This document shows, one piece after another, positions 22,356 to 34,334 of a stretch of 64,000 bases of DNA. The notes below the pieces were generated by a model. It did no database searches. It saw only the letters and a list, made by a program, of their open reading frames with translations, and had not been told where the DNA came from. The DNA lies in assembly GCA_946122785.1 (NCBI GenBank), contig CAMGYJ010000004.1, forward strand, positions 54,878,679 to 54,942,678, written 5' to 3'. Every line of letters begins with the position of its first letter. The stretch's first letter is position 1. The stretch comes from Linum tenue. Its lineage: Eukaryota; Streptophyta; Magnoliopsida; Malpighiales; Linaceae. A program made the position numbers and the translations under genes.

Positions 22356-23462
22356 CCCTTCCACAGAAGATGGCTGACCACCAGCAGATAATTGCAAAGG
22401 AGTGGTAGGGCTCCCAGCATTAGCTGATGACCCCTTCACCACCTCAACAAAACTGACTCGAGCCCCCCCATTTGATGCAGGGGAGACAACTTCCCCAACC
22501 TTATGAGTCTCCTCTGGACTACCCTCTGTTACAATAGAAGTTTCATTCCCAACATTTTGAACCTGCTATGGAATCCTCTCAGTCGATTCCTTCTCAATTA
22601 CCTCATCAGCCAAGCTTTCCATGACAGGCTGAATTACTGACTCCTGCACCTGCCTGAGCAATTCCTCGACTGAACCAATCTCCTCATCAGCCTTGTCATG
22701 AATCACTAATTCCTCCACCCTCTTGGTCTTTGGGACCCAAACCCTTTGAGGCCCCTCCTCACAATTACGCCCGAAGACACTGCACTTGGAACACACCTTA
22801 GGGAGGTTGTTGTATTCAATTCTGATTTCAAATGAGGGATCCTCATCTGGATAGATCCTAATGGAGGAGGGGAAGGAGTAATCAGCAGAGAGCTCGACAC
22901 AAGCCCGAGCGAACCCTAACTGGCCTCCCACTCTCGTTTTCTGATCCATCCAAAGTGGCTTCCCTATCATGCTCGTCACCCATTCCAACCTTCAGGAGCG
23001 AGATACTTCAAGGGAAGTCCCCAAATCCTTACCCAAATAGGCAATGTCTCAACCATCGGGACAATCGGTTGTATACCTGCTTTCCATTTTCGAAAGAAAA
23101 TCGGGTTACCTCTGAAGTGCCAAGGCCCTGACTGGAAGACCCAATTGCACGCAGTATCAGAAGGAAATTGGAACACCAGAAGTTTGCTCCCAAACTTTGA
23201 CACTGACGATACCATCGCGCCCCCAGAGTGCATTCGCCCAGGTCTGTAGCTCCGGTATCTTCGGCCTAGTCCCAACAAACTGACCGATAAGCGAATTCTT
23301 CCACCGCTCCGCTCCTTTCTCCTTCACCTCCTTCGGGAGACGAAATCCATCTTGAAACTTGATCGACGGCCGATATTGGAGCCGATTATCCGGGACAACC
23401 TCGAACAATTGCGCCCAGGAACTGCCCTTGCCAGCCGGAGTAGCCGATGGCGAGGCAGACAT
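22356..23462 (-). pseudogene. LINE ORF1 (DUF4283 / zinc-knuckle protein), broken
   Basis: The likely ATG is at 23462 (MSASPSATPAGKG). The protein reads through a DUF4283-type domain (SLIGQFVGTRPKI, WANALWG, then SGPWHFRGNPIFFRKW, IWVRIWGLPLKYL) and a CCHC-like motif, CSKCSVFGRNC, in which the usual His is Arg. It changes frame twice (about 23160 and 22980) and has an in-frame stop at 22566, beyond which ORF1-like sequence continues to the junction near 22355. In intact plant LINEs this RNA-binding protein coats the element RNA; this copy cannot be made full length. Confidence 0.72.
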
Positions 23463-23640
23463 AGGGTTAATTATCAGCAACCGCAAATTAAGCACATTGA
23501 AGGGGGAACGAGAGCTAGTGAGTAAGGTCACTCCTCGGGCAAACCCAGTAGTAGATATAGATCTGCAGGGAGATGGTAATGGCAATCCTCTTCTTCTCCT
23601 CCTCATTTTTCTCCTTTCTGAATAAGGCTGGTGGTGATGC

Positions 23641-24780
23641 TGCTTCCACCTTCCTCCATTGATAGTGCATGAAAACACTAGTGGAGTTGCTCCTGCTGAC
23701 CCAACATGGAATCAGGAGGCGCGAGAGGGATGAAAATGCCAATGCCTCTAGATAATGACTCCTTGCGGCCAATATCTCTGGTGCGGGGCAAACCGAACCC
23801 GATCCATTGAAACGGGTACTGTAACACCCTTCCACCATTGATATGTCACTAGCAATCATTTCATATACCAAATAAAAACATGTGGAGAGTTCAGTTCCGC
23901 CATCCACCTCACGACAACCGATTTGTTTTCTTCTTTAATGATCCCTTTGAATCTGGGGGGAAAATATTGACGGGGATGAGACGTTACTCAATGAGTAAAC
24001 AATAACCTAATACAAACATTAATACCAAAATAGTAACGAGTGATGTTTGACCTCCGAAGTACTCTCCTATCATCCATGACTCATTCATATCACTTACCAT
24101 ATTGTAACAACCAAAAATACATACCCATACTTAGCCATGATCTCACACACATGTCATATACCACATCACACAAACATTAAGATATACGAAATTTTATTAA
24201 ATAACACAAGCATCCATTCATTTCATCACGCACTCCCATATCATATCAATATATCAAATACTATAGAAAACTATCACATAACTATATCATCCACGTGCAT
24301 AAAGTCATATATCACATTAGAGGAAGTCATCACATAATCTTAGGAAATCATCACATAATCTCATTATAAGAAATCCTTATACAAGGGTTCAATAACATGC
24401 ACATTTAGCTTGATTCAATGGCTTTTACTTCATTATCTTGCCGAGTCATACACTCTTCATTATACAAGGGTTCATTCGACATTGCATAATGAATGATAGA
24501 GCAGACATCGAATATCCTAAGTGAAAGAGCAAGTCTAAGCCACAAAGATGTACCTAGTGGATAGGTATTTACGAGTAGTATGAGTACCTGTTATCCATCC
24601 CATACGGATAATGGGTACCCGTTAACCCGTACGGATTTGGAACATGGGATGGAAATTGCTCTACAAATAGGACTGGGTACCCGTTTCAAACGGTACGGGT
24701 ATCTCGTCTCGTCTCATTGTCCACCCCTCCCTATTTCGTGTAATTTGAGGAGACATTAGTTTGTTCAAAACATCATTCCA
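23641..24780. other. Intergenic, AT-rich, no gene seen
   Basis: No protein domain recognised. A stretch at 24590-24725 is rich in GGGTACCCG/ACGGGTA phrases and ends GTCCACCCCT, resembling one end of the TAGGG-type hAT MITEs. Confidence 0.4.
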
Positions 24781-24834
24781 AGGGAAAATCAATGGAGAAC
24801 AAAATCCTAACTTCTTCTAGAGACCTATTATCGA

Positions 24835-24854
24835 GGGGGGGGGGGGGGGGGGGG
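24835..24854 (+). repeat. Poly(G) tract, 20 nt
   Basis: Twenty consecutive G residues in otherwise ordinary sequence. It can form G-quadruplex structure and is likely to vary in length; assembly error in its length is also possible. Confidence 0.9.
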
Positions 24855-24989
24855 AAAGTAAGAATCAACCCCATGTTTCAAGAGAAAAAATCGGATATTA
24901 AATCCAAAAACACAGTTGATAAGAAATGGCTGGGGCGTTTTTTATCGAAATCTGTAGCAATTTTATTAATCAGACACTGAGGTTACATC

Positions 24990-27900
24990 ATCCACGAGTA
25001 GCTGATCCAAAATAATCATTGGTGGTTTATCCAGCCATACAATACCCTCATCCCAACGAGACTCTGTATGCGCCATAATATGAGCCGCCTTATTCGCTTC
25101 TCTATATATAAATCGCCATCTACCTTCTCCCACCTGTTCCAGGTTCCTTTTAATATTTCTGCATAGTACTCCATATTAATTGAGAGTCTCCTCCGCCGCA
25201 TCTAGCAGCTTCATCCATTGCATACTGTCCGACTCGAGGATCGGATTTGATACATGGCTGCCATGCAAGCTGAACCCCAAAATCAGCTGTCATAATTTCC
25301 GCCATCAGAGGTGTCTAGGTCCCCCTAATCTTCTTCACTGCTGCCATCACGTATTTGCCTTCCTCGTCGCGTACAACTACGCCCAGGCCTGCTCCCCCAC
25401 CTGGTAAAATGCCAGCATCCGTGGCAATAGACATTGTCCCAGCTCTCGACCGACGCCAAATTTTCGTGCTGGTTCTGGAAGTGGCATGTTTGTTTCCTGT
25501 GGTGGGTTGTCATTCCCTTGCTATTTCTTATAGTTCTCAAGGAACTCTTTTGCTCGCTGAACAATCTCCTCTTCCGGAGTCTTATGGCCGTTGAAAAGAT
25601 GAGCATTTCGCTCTTTCCACAAGTACCATAATAACAGGCGCCACTCCTCGAGGACATCATCAGCAAACCGAGACATGACTTCTCTCATCCAGCCATAGCA
25701 ATCATCACCTCCGCGAGCTTCAAAACAAACCGCCACGGATGAGTTCCGCCATAGTCTCGACGTCCAACTTCAGTCTCCAAATCGATTGGCCTGCGTCTCT
25801 CGCAAATCACAGAAGGGGCATTTATCTGTCCACTTTTCACTTTTCGCACTCACATGGTCACCCGTCGGGAGCACGTTACGCATGAAGCGCCATAAGAAGT
25901 GCTTTACCTTGGGTGAGATTTTTAAAGAGCACATTCTCTTCCATACTTCTACCTCACCCGTCGCATGCAGATCATGCATTGTCCGATAAAATTGTGTCAT
26001 ATAATTGTATCCTTCCTTCACAATGAAGTCTCCGGAGCTGCTTAAATGCCATATAATTGTGTCCCTCTCCTGCCCATTCCTCAAAGGAATTTGTTGAATA
26101 AGCTCCGCTACTTCCACCGGGAAACAACCATTCACTACGTCCCGATCCCACCCCCCATTGCTAGAATCGATTAGCTCTCGAACATAGGAATCCACTGGAA
26201 AACCCGTGGGAGTCGAAGGTACAAACCAGCCCTGCTCCATTGGAATCCACTCATCCCCCTAGATCCTCACCTCCGTTCCATTCCCGATTCTCCATCGTAA
26301 CCCACTGTGAAGGAAATCTTGTGCACTCGTGATTGATCGCCAAATAAAGCTTGGATTATGACCACACACCGCCTCCAGAACACTATCCTTCTTATGGTAC
26401 TTGGCTTTCATTATACTGGCAGCTAGCGAAGTCGGCCGTTTATGAAGCCTCCAAAACTGTTTTGCAAGAAGCACCATATTAAATCCGCGCAAGTCCCTGA
26501 ACCCAAGTCCTCCCTCCTCCTTCGGTAAGACCTAAGACTAGTTCTTCCTTTTTCACCCAATGAGCACGTCTCTCTGAACCTCTTTGGCCCCACCAAAAGT
26601 TCAGCATCAGATTGTTGATTTCCTCTAGTATGCCCTCCAGGATTCGGAAAACCGACATGGCATAAGTTAGTTGCGCTTGTGCCACCGATTTGCTCATCAC
26701 TTCCCTGGCTGCGGCCGACATTGTTTTTTCTTTCCACCCCTTGAGCTTTTTCCGAATTCTGTCTTTCAACTCTATAAATAGTTCTTTCTTCGATCTTCCA
26801 GCTTCTGTGGCGAGCCCCAGGTATTTGTCGTGCTTGTCCACGGTTTTCATCTCAAGGACTCCCCCAAGATACTTCCGACTTCTGGAAATTAACAAGTTGA
26901 CTTGACTCCAGCTCGTAATCATGTAAGATCTTCTTCAGCTGCAAGCTCTCCTGGGTAGTGGCCCTGAAAAAGAAAATACTATCGTCAGCGAAAAACAAGT
27001 GGGACACCACGGGAGCACCCCTCGCTGCCTGGAGACCATGGATTCTTCCTTTCGCCACAGCTTTGTCCGTGTATGAGGACAGGCCCTCCGCACATAGCAG
27101 GAAAAGGTATGGCGACAAAGGGTCCCCCTGTTGTAAGCCTCTCTCTGGTAAGAACGGCTCCGACCGATGCCCGTTAACCAGCACCGAGTACTCCACCGAC
27201 TTTACGCACATCATCATCAGCGAGATCCAACGGGTCTCAAACCCCATTTTGTCCATGATACCCTCAAGGAATCTCCACTCAACTCTATCGTAGGCCTTAG
27301 CCATATCAATCTTAGCTGCCGCAAAGCGCTTTCTCCCCTCTTTCTTTCATTTCATGGAGTGGAAACACTCAAAGGCTGCCATAATGTTATTTGTGATAAT
27401 ACGCCCAGGCACAAAAGCACTTTGAGCACATCCAATCACTTTGTCTAGTACTTCTTTGAGTCGGTTTGCCAATACCTTATCCACCAGTTTGTATAACACA
27501 TTGCATCAGCTAATGGGGCGGTACTCCATAGGTGTCGTAGGATTCTTAACCTTCGGGATAAGGGAGATCAAGGTCTGATTCAGACCCGCTGGCATTCGCC
27601 CCTCCTCAATGATACGGGTGACGCAGGCTGTGACATCATCACCTATAATTCCCCAAAATCTCTTAAAGAAAAGGGCCGAAAAACCGTAAGCTCCAGGAGC
27701 TTTCCAAGCTTCCATTTGCTTCAATGTTGTGGTTATTTCCTCCCTAGCAACTGGTCTCAGCAGCTTTGAATTATCCTGTTCGTCCACCCTCTTATCAATC
27801 GAGTCCATAACCGGGGTGGCTGAAGGGGCCGATGATGCCTTAAACAGGCTGCGGTAGTAATCCGCCATACACCCTGAGACTGCTTCTGTCCCAAAATACC

Positions 27901-29056
27901 ATTGTCCCGCAGAGCTCTTGATTCGCCTGATCATGTTCCGTCTCCTGCGTGTCGTGGCCTTCTTGTGGAAAAAACTAGTGTTTTTGTCGCCATGTTTCAG
28001 CCAGTCCACCCTACTCCTTTGGCGCCAGTATTCTTCTTCATTTGCCTCTAGTTCATCCATTTCCGCCTCGAGTTGTTTACGTTGTTCCAGCATCTCGGTC
28101 GTTTTTGGGGCACGCTCAATAGCTCGCAAGGCCCGTTTAATCTTTTCCCGCTGCTTCCTGAAGTTTGGGTAAGCCTGTCGGCTCCATCCCTCTAGCATAT
28201 CCCGACATCGAGTTAACCTCTCCATAATCCCACCTGAGCCTCCCTCACTCCAAGAATTTGTAATCACTCCAGTACATTCCTCATGCTTTATCCACATCGG
28301 GTCAAAACGAAAGGAACATCCCCAGCATGGCTCTTAGTCCTCAGCCCCGAGAGTATCACACACTATTGGGCGATGATCAGATCTCATTTTATCTAGATGA
28401 AGCACACGAGCTTGGGGAAATAATGCTCTCCAATTCCATGTACCAACAAAACGGTCTAGTCTCTCTTCAATAAAACCTCCATGTCTCCTTGAATTGTCCC
28501 ATGTGTATGGATAGCCTTGAAACCCCATATCCTGAAGTCCCGCGTACCATAAACATTCATTAAACTCATTCATAGCCGGCTCCGCAGTCAGGTTACGTCC
28601 CTTCTTTTCATCTGCTGATTGGACTTGGCTGAAGTCTCCTCCGCATAGCCAAGGGCCATCCCATTGACCTGATAGTTGCCGAATCATATCCCATGTTTGC
28701 CACTTATCCCTTCTTTCCGGCCATCCATAAAGACCAGTGAACTGCCACACACCTACATTCTCGTCCGTAATCTTCACATCTATATGATTTTGCGTAATGG
28801 ACATCACCTCTAGCCGGATACCATCCTTCCACCATATACTTAGACCACCTGCCCGATTTCTAGGCGATACAACGGCAGAGTAACTATCACCCTCCTAAAA
28901 ACCGAGTTCCTTCTGTAGCACCTTGTTTTCTTCCTTTGTTTGTTTGGTCTCCATAAGAAAGACCAATTGCGGGGAAACCTGCTGCAAAAGCGACTTCATA
29001 GCTCGAACTGCCCGTGTGTTCCCCAAACCACGACAGTTGTAGCTGAGAAGCCTCAT
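24990..29056 (-). pseudogene. LINE ORF2 polyprotein, EN-RT-zf-RVT-RNase H, multiply disrupted
   Basis: The ATG at 29056 opens the endonuclease domain (LSYNCRGLGNT, then METKQ, then WLCGGDFSQV, YTWDN and the terminal SDHRPIV). An in-frame stop after about 53 codons and another at 28334 break it. Reverse transcriptase follows, with MAKAYDRVEW, GLQQGDPLSPYLF and the catalytic FADDS near 27000. Stops at 27506 and about 27350, and a frame change near 26900-26850, precede the connection region. The zinc motif includes CPFCDLRET (about 25800). The last part, 25440-24990, is a degraded RNase H with several frame changes. RNase H at the C terminus is known for a subset of plant L1 elements. The enzyme would nick DNA and prime reverse transcription in an intact copy; this one is dead. 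Confidence 0.85.
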
Positions 29057-29089
29057 TTATGTCCTGGAGGGGATAGGTTCCCCGCACCA

Positions 29090-29319
29090 TTCAGTTGCTG
29101 ATCCACATTTTTGTTTCGAGCATTGTGTCCTCCACTGCCCCTCCTTCCCTACTGGTCTCAACTCCCCCTCCTTTCTTCCCACCATCTCCTCCTTTCCTAC
29201 TAGTACCCGACCCCAGTGTCCGAGTTCCCTGTTGTGTTTCTTTTTGTTTCCCCGTATTCTTAGTTTGCTTCTGTGTACCTCCTACTGTGGACTCCTTCTC
29301 AATTTCGTGCCCTTGCTTA
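29090..29319 (-). pseudogene. C-terminal part of LINE ORF1, left of the Copia insertion
   Basis: Low-complexity Gly/Lys/Thr/Gln-rich coding-like sequence that continues ORF1 from the other side of the Copia element and ends just before the ORF2 ATG. The target duplication GCTTA (29315-29319 and 34330-34334) marks where ORF1 was split. Confidence 0.5.
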
Positions 29320-29482
29320 TGTGAGAACTTGCAATTGTGATTCTCATTGAATTGATCAGTGGGATTTAATACCCACTCTTAAACAGAAAGTAACCCACGT
29401 AGCCTACAAAGGAGGAACAGCTTAGTGGGTTTAACAACTAACAATAATACATAATTAATTAAATGAAATAGTATCTTTATCA
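29320..29482 (-). repeat. Copia-1 3' LTR
   Basis: A 163-bp terminal repeat, matching 34167-34329 with one difference. On the element strand it follows a G-rich polypurine tract, GCGGGGGCG (29483-29491 reversed). Confidence 0.9.
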
Positions 29483-32400
29483 CGCCCCCGCAAGACGGTG
29501 GTGGGAACAACGCCGATCTTGGAACGAAGAAGCTGGAAGCGCGTAACAGGAAGTGGTTTGGTGAGGGAGTCCGCCAATTGATGAGCGGTAGGAATGTGGC
29601 GGACATGAAGAGCACCATCTTGGACAAGATCACGAACAAAGAGATAGTCTAGGGCCAAATGTTTCATGCGGGAATGGTGGATCGGATTTCCCGCGAAGTT
29701 AACGGCGCCAAGATTGTCGCAGTAGAGCGTCGGGGAAGAGAAGGGAGAGTGATGCAACTCACGTAGCAGATTTTGAACCCAAAGCAGTTCAGAAGTAGCA
29801 TGAGCCAAGGCGCGATACTCGGCCTCAGTACTTGAGCGAGCGACTGAGCGTTGCTTCTTTGACTTCCATGAAATTAGGTTGCCGCCATAGTACACAAGAT
29901 ACGCCATAGTCGACGTACGATCATTGGGATCACCAGCCCCGTCCGAGTCAGCAAACGCAACAAGATCAGTGGAGACAGCGGGTGCGAGGCGCAGGCCGAG
30001 GGTGGAAGTGCCTTTGAGATACCGAAAAAGGCGCTTGACATGCTGCCAATGAAGAGTAGTAGGAGCATGCATAAACTGGGATAGTTTGTTCACGGCAAAG
30101 GCGATATCAGGACGAGTGCAGAGAAGATATTGGAGCGATCCAAGAGCCTGTTTGTACAATGTAGCATCAGCTGGTGGAGAGCCATCGACGAGACGGAGAA
30201 TGGCCGACGAAGCAAGTGGAGTGGGCACCGGATGGGAATCATGCATAGCAAACCGATGTAACATATCATGGACATATTTGTGCTGGGGTAGCACGTAACC
30301 AGTAGGAGTAGAATGAACCTCGATGCCCAAGAAGTAATTGACACGGCCAAGGCCTTTGAGAGAGAACCGAGAGGCTAGGCGATCTTGAAACCGGCGGAGG
30401 GCGTGGCCATTATTCCCTGTCAATAGCAAATCGTCCACATAGACTAGGAAATAGAGAGTGATACCCTGATGATGATATATAAACAAGGACGCATCACACT
30501 TCGATTTGACAAAGCCCTCTTGTTCCAGAAAACTCGACAGAGCCATGTACCAAGACCTCGGAGCCTGACGGAGGCCATAAATGGCCCGATTAAGCTTGCA
30601 GACATGATCGGGATGATCATGATCAAGAAAACCAGGAGGTTGATTCATATAAACCGTCTCCTGGAGAGAACCCTGTAGGAAAGCATTATTCACATCAAAT
30701 TGAAAGATAGGCCACTGGTTAGATAGAGCAATGGTGAAGACAGTACGAATGGTGACTGGCTTCAACACCGGGCTAAATGTCTCATGGAAGTCAACCCCCG
30801 GTCGCTGAGTAAAGCCTTGGGCCACAAGAACCGATCAACAGAACCATCCGGATTGCGTTTGATACGAAATACCCAACGAGAGCCCACAATATTATGACCA
30901 GTAGGACGGGGAACGAGAGTCCACGTGTTGTTGGCGAGTAAAGCCTGAAACTCGGCGGTCATGGCCGCACTCCATCGAGGATCAGCGAGAGCTTGACGGA
31001 GCTGAGTAGGCTCAAAATCAATAGAACCAACCTGGGAAAGAAAAAGTTTCTTGGGCCGAAAAATACCATGCTGACTGCGAGTTATAGGGCGATGTAGAGA
31101 CTTTACCAGTGGGGGTGGTTGCTGATTTTGCTGCGAGGAGGCAGCAGGGGACGCGGCCGGAGGAGAGCAGGGAGGCTGTCTATGAGCAGGTGATGATTGT
31201 GAAGCAGCAGGAGGAGTGGGAGCTGTCGACAAGGATGGGCAAGTGGTGGAAGGCAGAGAGATCATGGTGAGGGGCGGAGAAGTGAGAGCAAGCCAATTTG
31301 GAGGGTCATATGAGGGAGTGGAAATGGATTTGATACCAGGAAAAATTGACTCTTCAAAATGAACATGGCGAGATGTATAGAGACGCCGATGGAGAGGATC
31401 GTAACAGTAGTAGGCACTTTGAGTAAGAGAGTAGCCGAGAAACACACATTGACGGGATCGCAGTGCTAGCTTATGAGGAGAATATGGATGTAACCAGGGA
31501 TAGCAAGCACAACCAAAAACACGAAGCTTGTTGTAGTTACGCGCCTCATTAAATAGAGAAAAATAGGGAGTAGCACCATGAAGCGATGAGGATGGTAAGC
31601 GATTTATGAGATAAGTGGCGGCTTGAAAAGCATGAGACCAAAAGGCAAGAGGAAGGTGAGCAGTGTGAAGAAGGGTAAGACCTGTTTCAACGACATGTCG
31701 GTGTTTTCGTTCGGCGAGACCATTGTGCTGAGGAGTATGTGGTGGTGTCAATAGATGAGGGATGCCATGGGATTGAAAGAAAGAGCACAACTTTTGAAAT
31801 TCACCACCACCATCACTATAGACACGTCGAATGGTAGTGTGGAAATAATTCTCAATCATGGCCTTATACGTGGTAAAAACACGATGAACATCAGATTTGC
31901 GAGATAGAGGGTAAAGCCACGTATAGCGAGTGAAATGATCCACAATAACTAAATAGTATGAAAAATTATCATGGGAAACAACAGGAGAAGGCCCCCAAAC
32001 ATCCATGTATAATAAATCAAAAGGTCGAGAACTTGACAAACTGGTGACAGAGAAGGGTAGTTTATGACTCTTATGCAAAGAACATGAATCACAAGCAGAG
32101 TTTGAGAAAGACGAAGTAACTGGCAAAGAATGTTTACGAAGAACACGAGATAAAAGTTTGAAATGAGGATGCCCCAAGCGTTGATGCCACACAGCAGAGG
32201 AAGTCCGCGAAGCGGATAAAGCAAGTCCAACAGGTGAAGCTGCCGCTGGTAGCTCATAGACATCCCCCTTATTCTGGCCTCGCAGTAGATGCGCCCCCGT
32301 TGCTAGATCCTTCACAACAAAAAAATCAGAAAAAAATTCCACCGACACAGGATTAGTCTTGCACAACTGAGCAACAGAAAGCAATCGTCGTTTAATAGCC

Positions 32401-33989
32401 TGGACACAAAGCACATTCTGAAGGGCCAAGCGAGACATGCTAGAAGGTAAAAAAGAACTGCCTATATGTGTAATTTGCAGACCTGTACCATCGCCAATGA
32501 GGACTTCATCGGGGCCATTGTAATCAGTATAGAGAGATAGCTGACCAAGATCCAGAGTCATATGGTTGGTCGCGGCCGAGTCTACAAGCCAACCAGATGA
32601 GGACGGGCCAGCAATGGTGTGATGAGCCTGGGGTGGACCACGAATACGGAAGCAATCCTTGGCAGAATGGCCAGGACGGTCACAGAACTGGCAAACAAGG
32701 CGAGGACGGCCCAGGAGAGACGGTGCAGGAGAAGCATACCCAGCAGAAGACCGAGACGGGGATGACACACCGGAGGAGCGTGGGCTGTAATTACGCCGGC
32801 CAGGAGAGGGCCCACGAGAGCCACCAGCAGGGCGAGTGATAAACCGGCCAGGAGAACCTTGGCGACCACGGACAGAAGAGAATGCCGTGGTGGGAGCAGG
32901 TGGCTGGGCGAATCGGGCAGCAGCAAGGTCGGCCTCAAAATCAACCAACCGATCACGAAGATCTTCGAAATGAATAGGGTTGTCACGGGCACGGATGGCG
33001 GCGGCAATATGGTCATACGCTTCAGGTAGACCGTGGAGGACATAGAGAATGAGATCCTCATTTGTGACAGGAGCTAGGGCTGGCTATTTGGACCGGGACC
33101 GGATGAAAAACCGGAAACTGGATCGTATAACCCGGACCGAGACCGGACCGGGACCGGATAGTAAACAATCCAATCCAATCTTTGGGCTTAGATTTGAGGT
33201 AAAAAACCGGATAAAGACCGTATAAGAGAGCTCAACACCCAAAACTTAAGGATAATTTGCATAAACGGTCACAAACATTTGCACTTAGTACAAAACTTAA
33301 CCAACTTCTCACCCTTGTAGGCCTTAGGCCACTCAAATTCCCACAATCTCAATATAAAATCAAGACCGAATTGAGACCGGACCGGGTCAAGACCGGACCG
33401 GATCAAGACCGGACTGTATCCAATCCAATCTTCGGTCCTTATATTTTCAAAAAACCCGGACTGGACCGGATCAATTTGGGCCAATTTAACCGGACCGGAC
33501 CGTATAGCCACCCCTAACAGGAGCATTGATGAGGTCTAACTCGACAGCAAAGGTGCGCATGGTTTGAAGATAGACCGCAATCGGGCGATTACCAAGAGTC
33601 TCACGCCCAAGCTTTTCTTTGAGATGAATGACAAGTTGACGGGACTGGCTAGCGAACATACACTCCAAGATTGTCCAGGCCTCATGGGAGGAGGGAGCAG
33701 AGGAAACATAGGGTGCAACAGCAGGAGCCATGGAAGCAAGAATGGCATGAAGAAGAAGCTGATCTTGCCTGTACCAGAGAGTGCGCTCGGCGGCAGGGGC
33801 TGTGGCAGCCGGCGCTGGATGGGAACCATCAAGAAACTTCAGAAGGTCGAGACCTCGTAGAAGGGTCAGGAGCTGTGCTCTCCAAGTCAAGAAATTGTCA
33901 CCGTCGAGTTTAGTAGGTAATTGAGAGGCAGGATTGAGGGTGATAATGGTGGTTGTTTCGTTGACATTGATCACTGTTTCAACAGACAT
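29455..33989 (-). pseudogene. gag-pol: Copia-1 gag-pol polyprotein, one frameshift and one hAT insertion
   Basis: The likely ATG is at 33989 (MSVETVINV). Gag carries the usual LDGDNFLTWRAQ motif, is split by the hAT MITE at 33516/33075, and resumes in frame. Then come a CCHC knuckle (CQFCDRPGHSAKDC), protease with DSAATNHM where DSGAT is more usual, an HHCC domain (WHQRLGH... CDSC), and integrase with its D-D-E triad at MDVWGP, YSDGGGEF and the Glu of LAERKHRH. After the GSRWVFRIKRNPDGS start of RT, a short deletion near 30830 shifts the frame and removes the conserved segment before AQGFTQRPG. The second frame (30825-29455) has the complete RT palm with YVDDLLL and RNase H (SSTEAEYRAL, DNLGAVNF), ending within the LTR. 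Copy the element cannot, but it is otherwise well preserved. Confidence 0.92.
33075..33516. mobile_element. hAT-type MITE inside Copia-1 gag
   Basis: A 442-bp element with 13-bp inverted termini TAGGGCTGGCTAT and ATAGCCACCCCTA (one mismatch), flanked by an exact 8-bp duplication ACAGGAGC (33067-33074 and 33517-33524). Its interior is dominated by CCGGACCGG(G)ACC repeats and has no coding capacity. It interrupts gag, so it is younger than Copia-1. Confidence 0.9.
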
Positions 33990-34154
33990 ATTGGGGCTTT
34001 GAAGAAAAAGAAAAGCTGGAGCAGAAGAGAATAATAGGTAGAGGGGAAGAAAAGAGGGCGGAAGATTGCCGTAGAAAAGGCTAGGGATTAGAAAAAGAAA
34101 TTGGTAGAGAGAAAGTAGGAAAGAAGATTTGCTGGTTAAGGAGATCTGAGCTGA

Positions 34155-34166
34155 GCTCTGATACCA
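34155..34166 (-). other. Copia-1 primer binding site, initiator tRNA-Met
   Basis: On the element strand TGGTATCAGAGC directly follows the 5' LTR, the standard plant Copia match to the 3' end of initiator tRNA-Met. Confidence 0.9.
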
Positions 34167-34329
34167 TGTGAGAACTTGCAATTGTGATTCTCATTGAATT
34201 GATCAGTGGGATTTAATACCCACTCTTAAACAGAAAGTAACCCACGTAGCCTACAAAGGAGGAACAGCTTAGTGGGTTTAACAACTAACAATAATACATA
34301 ATTAATTAAATGAAATAGTATCCTTATCA
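34167..34329 (-). repeat. Copia-1 5' LTR
   Basis: A 163-bp terminal repeat. The target duplication GCTTA follows at 34330-34334, and the primer site lies immediately on its internal side. Confidence 0.9.
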
Positions 34330-34334
34330 GCTTA

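Larger units (their letters stand above)
21198..23640 (-). mobile_element. Internally deleted LINE (ORF1 joined to ORF2 tail)
   Basis: A non-LTR element on the - strand; its A-tail appears as the T-run 21198-21204. It carries ORF1 (from about 23462) followed directly by the last third of ORF2. Endonuclease and the catalytic part of reverse transcriptase, about 2.5 kb in complete relatives, are missing. The 5' limit is approximate because no TSD was identified. Confidence 0.75.
29320..34329 (-). mobile_element. Copia LTR retrotransposon, nearly complete, interrupted by hAT
   Basis: A 5,010-bp element on the - strand with 163-bp LTRs (TGTGAG...TTATCA on the + strand) that differ at one base (T at 29476, C at 34323). 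Its target duplication is GCTTA. A primer site for initiator tRNA-Met lies inside the 34167 LTR edge and a G-rich tract inside the other. It encodes a single gag-pol reading order: gag, zinc knuckle, protease, integrase, RT, RNase H. The polyprotein has been disabled by a hAT MITE at 33075 and a small frameshift near 30830. LTR similarity implies a young insertion. Confidence 0.93.

Noticed and set aside
24792..24980. ORF containing the poly(G) run
   Set aside because: It crosses the LINE junction at 24940 and its middle is a homopolymer; no domain was recognised.
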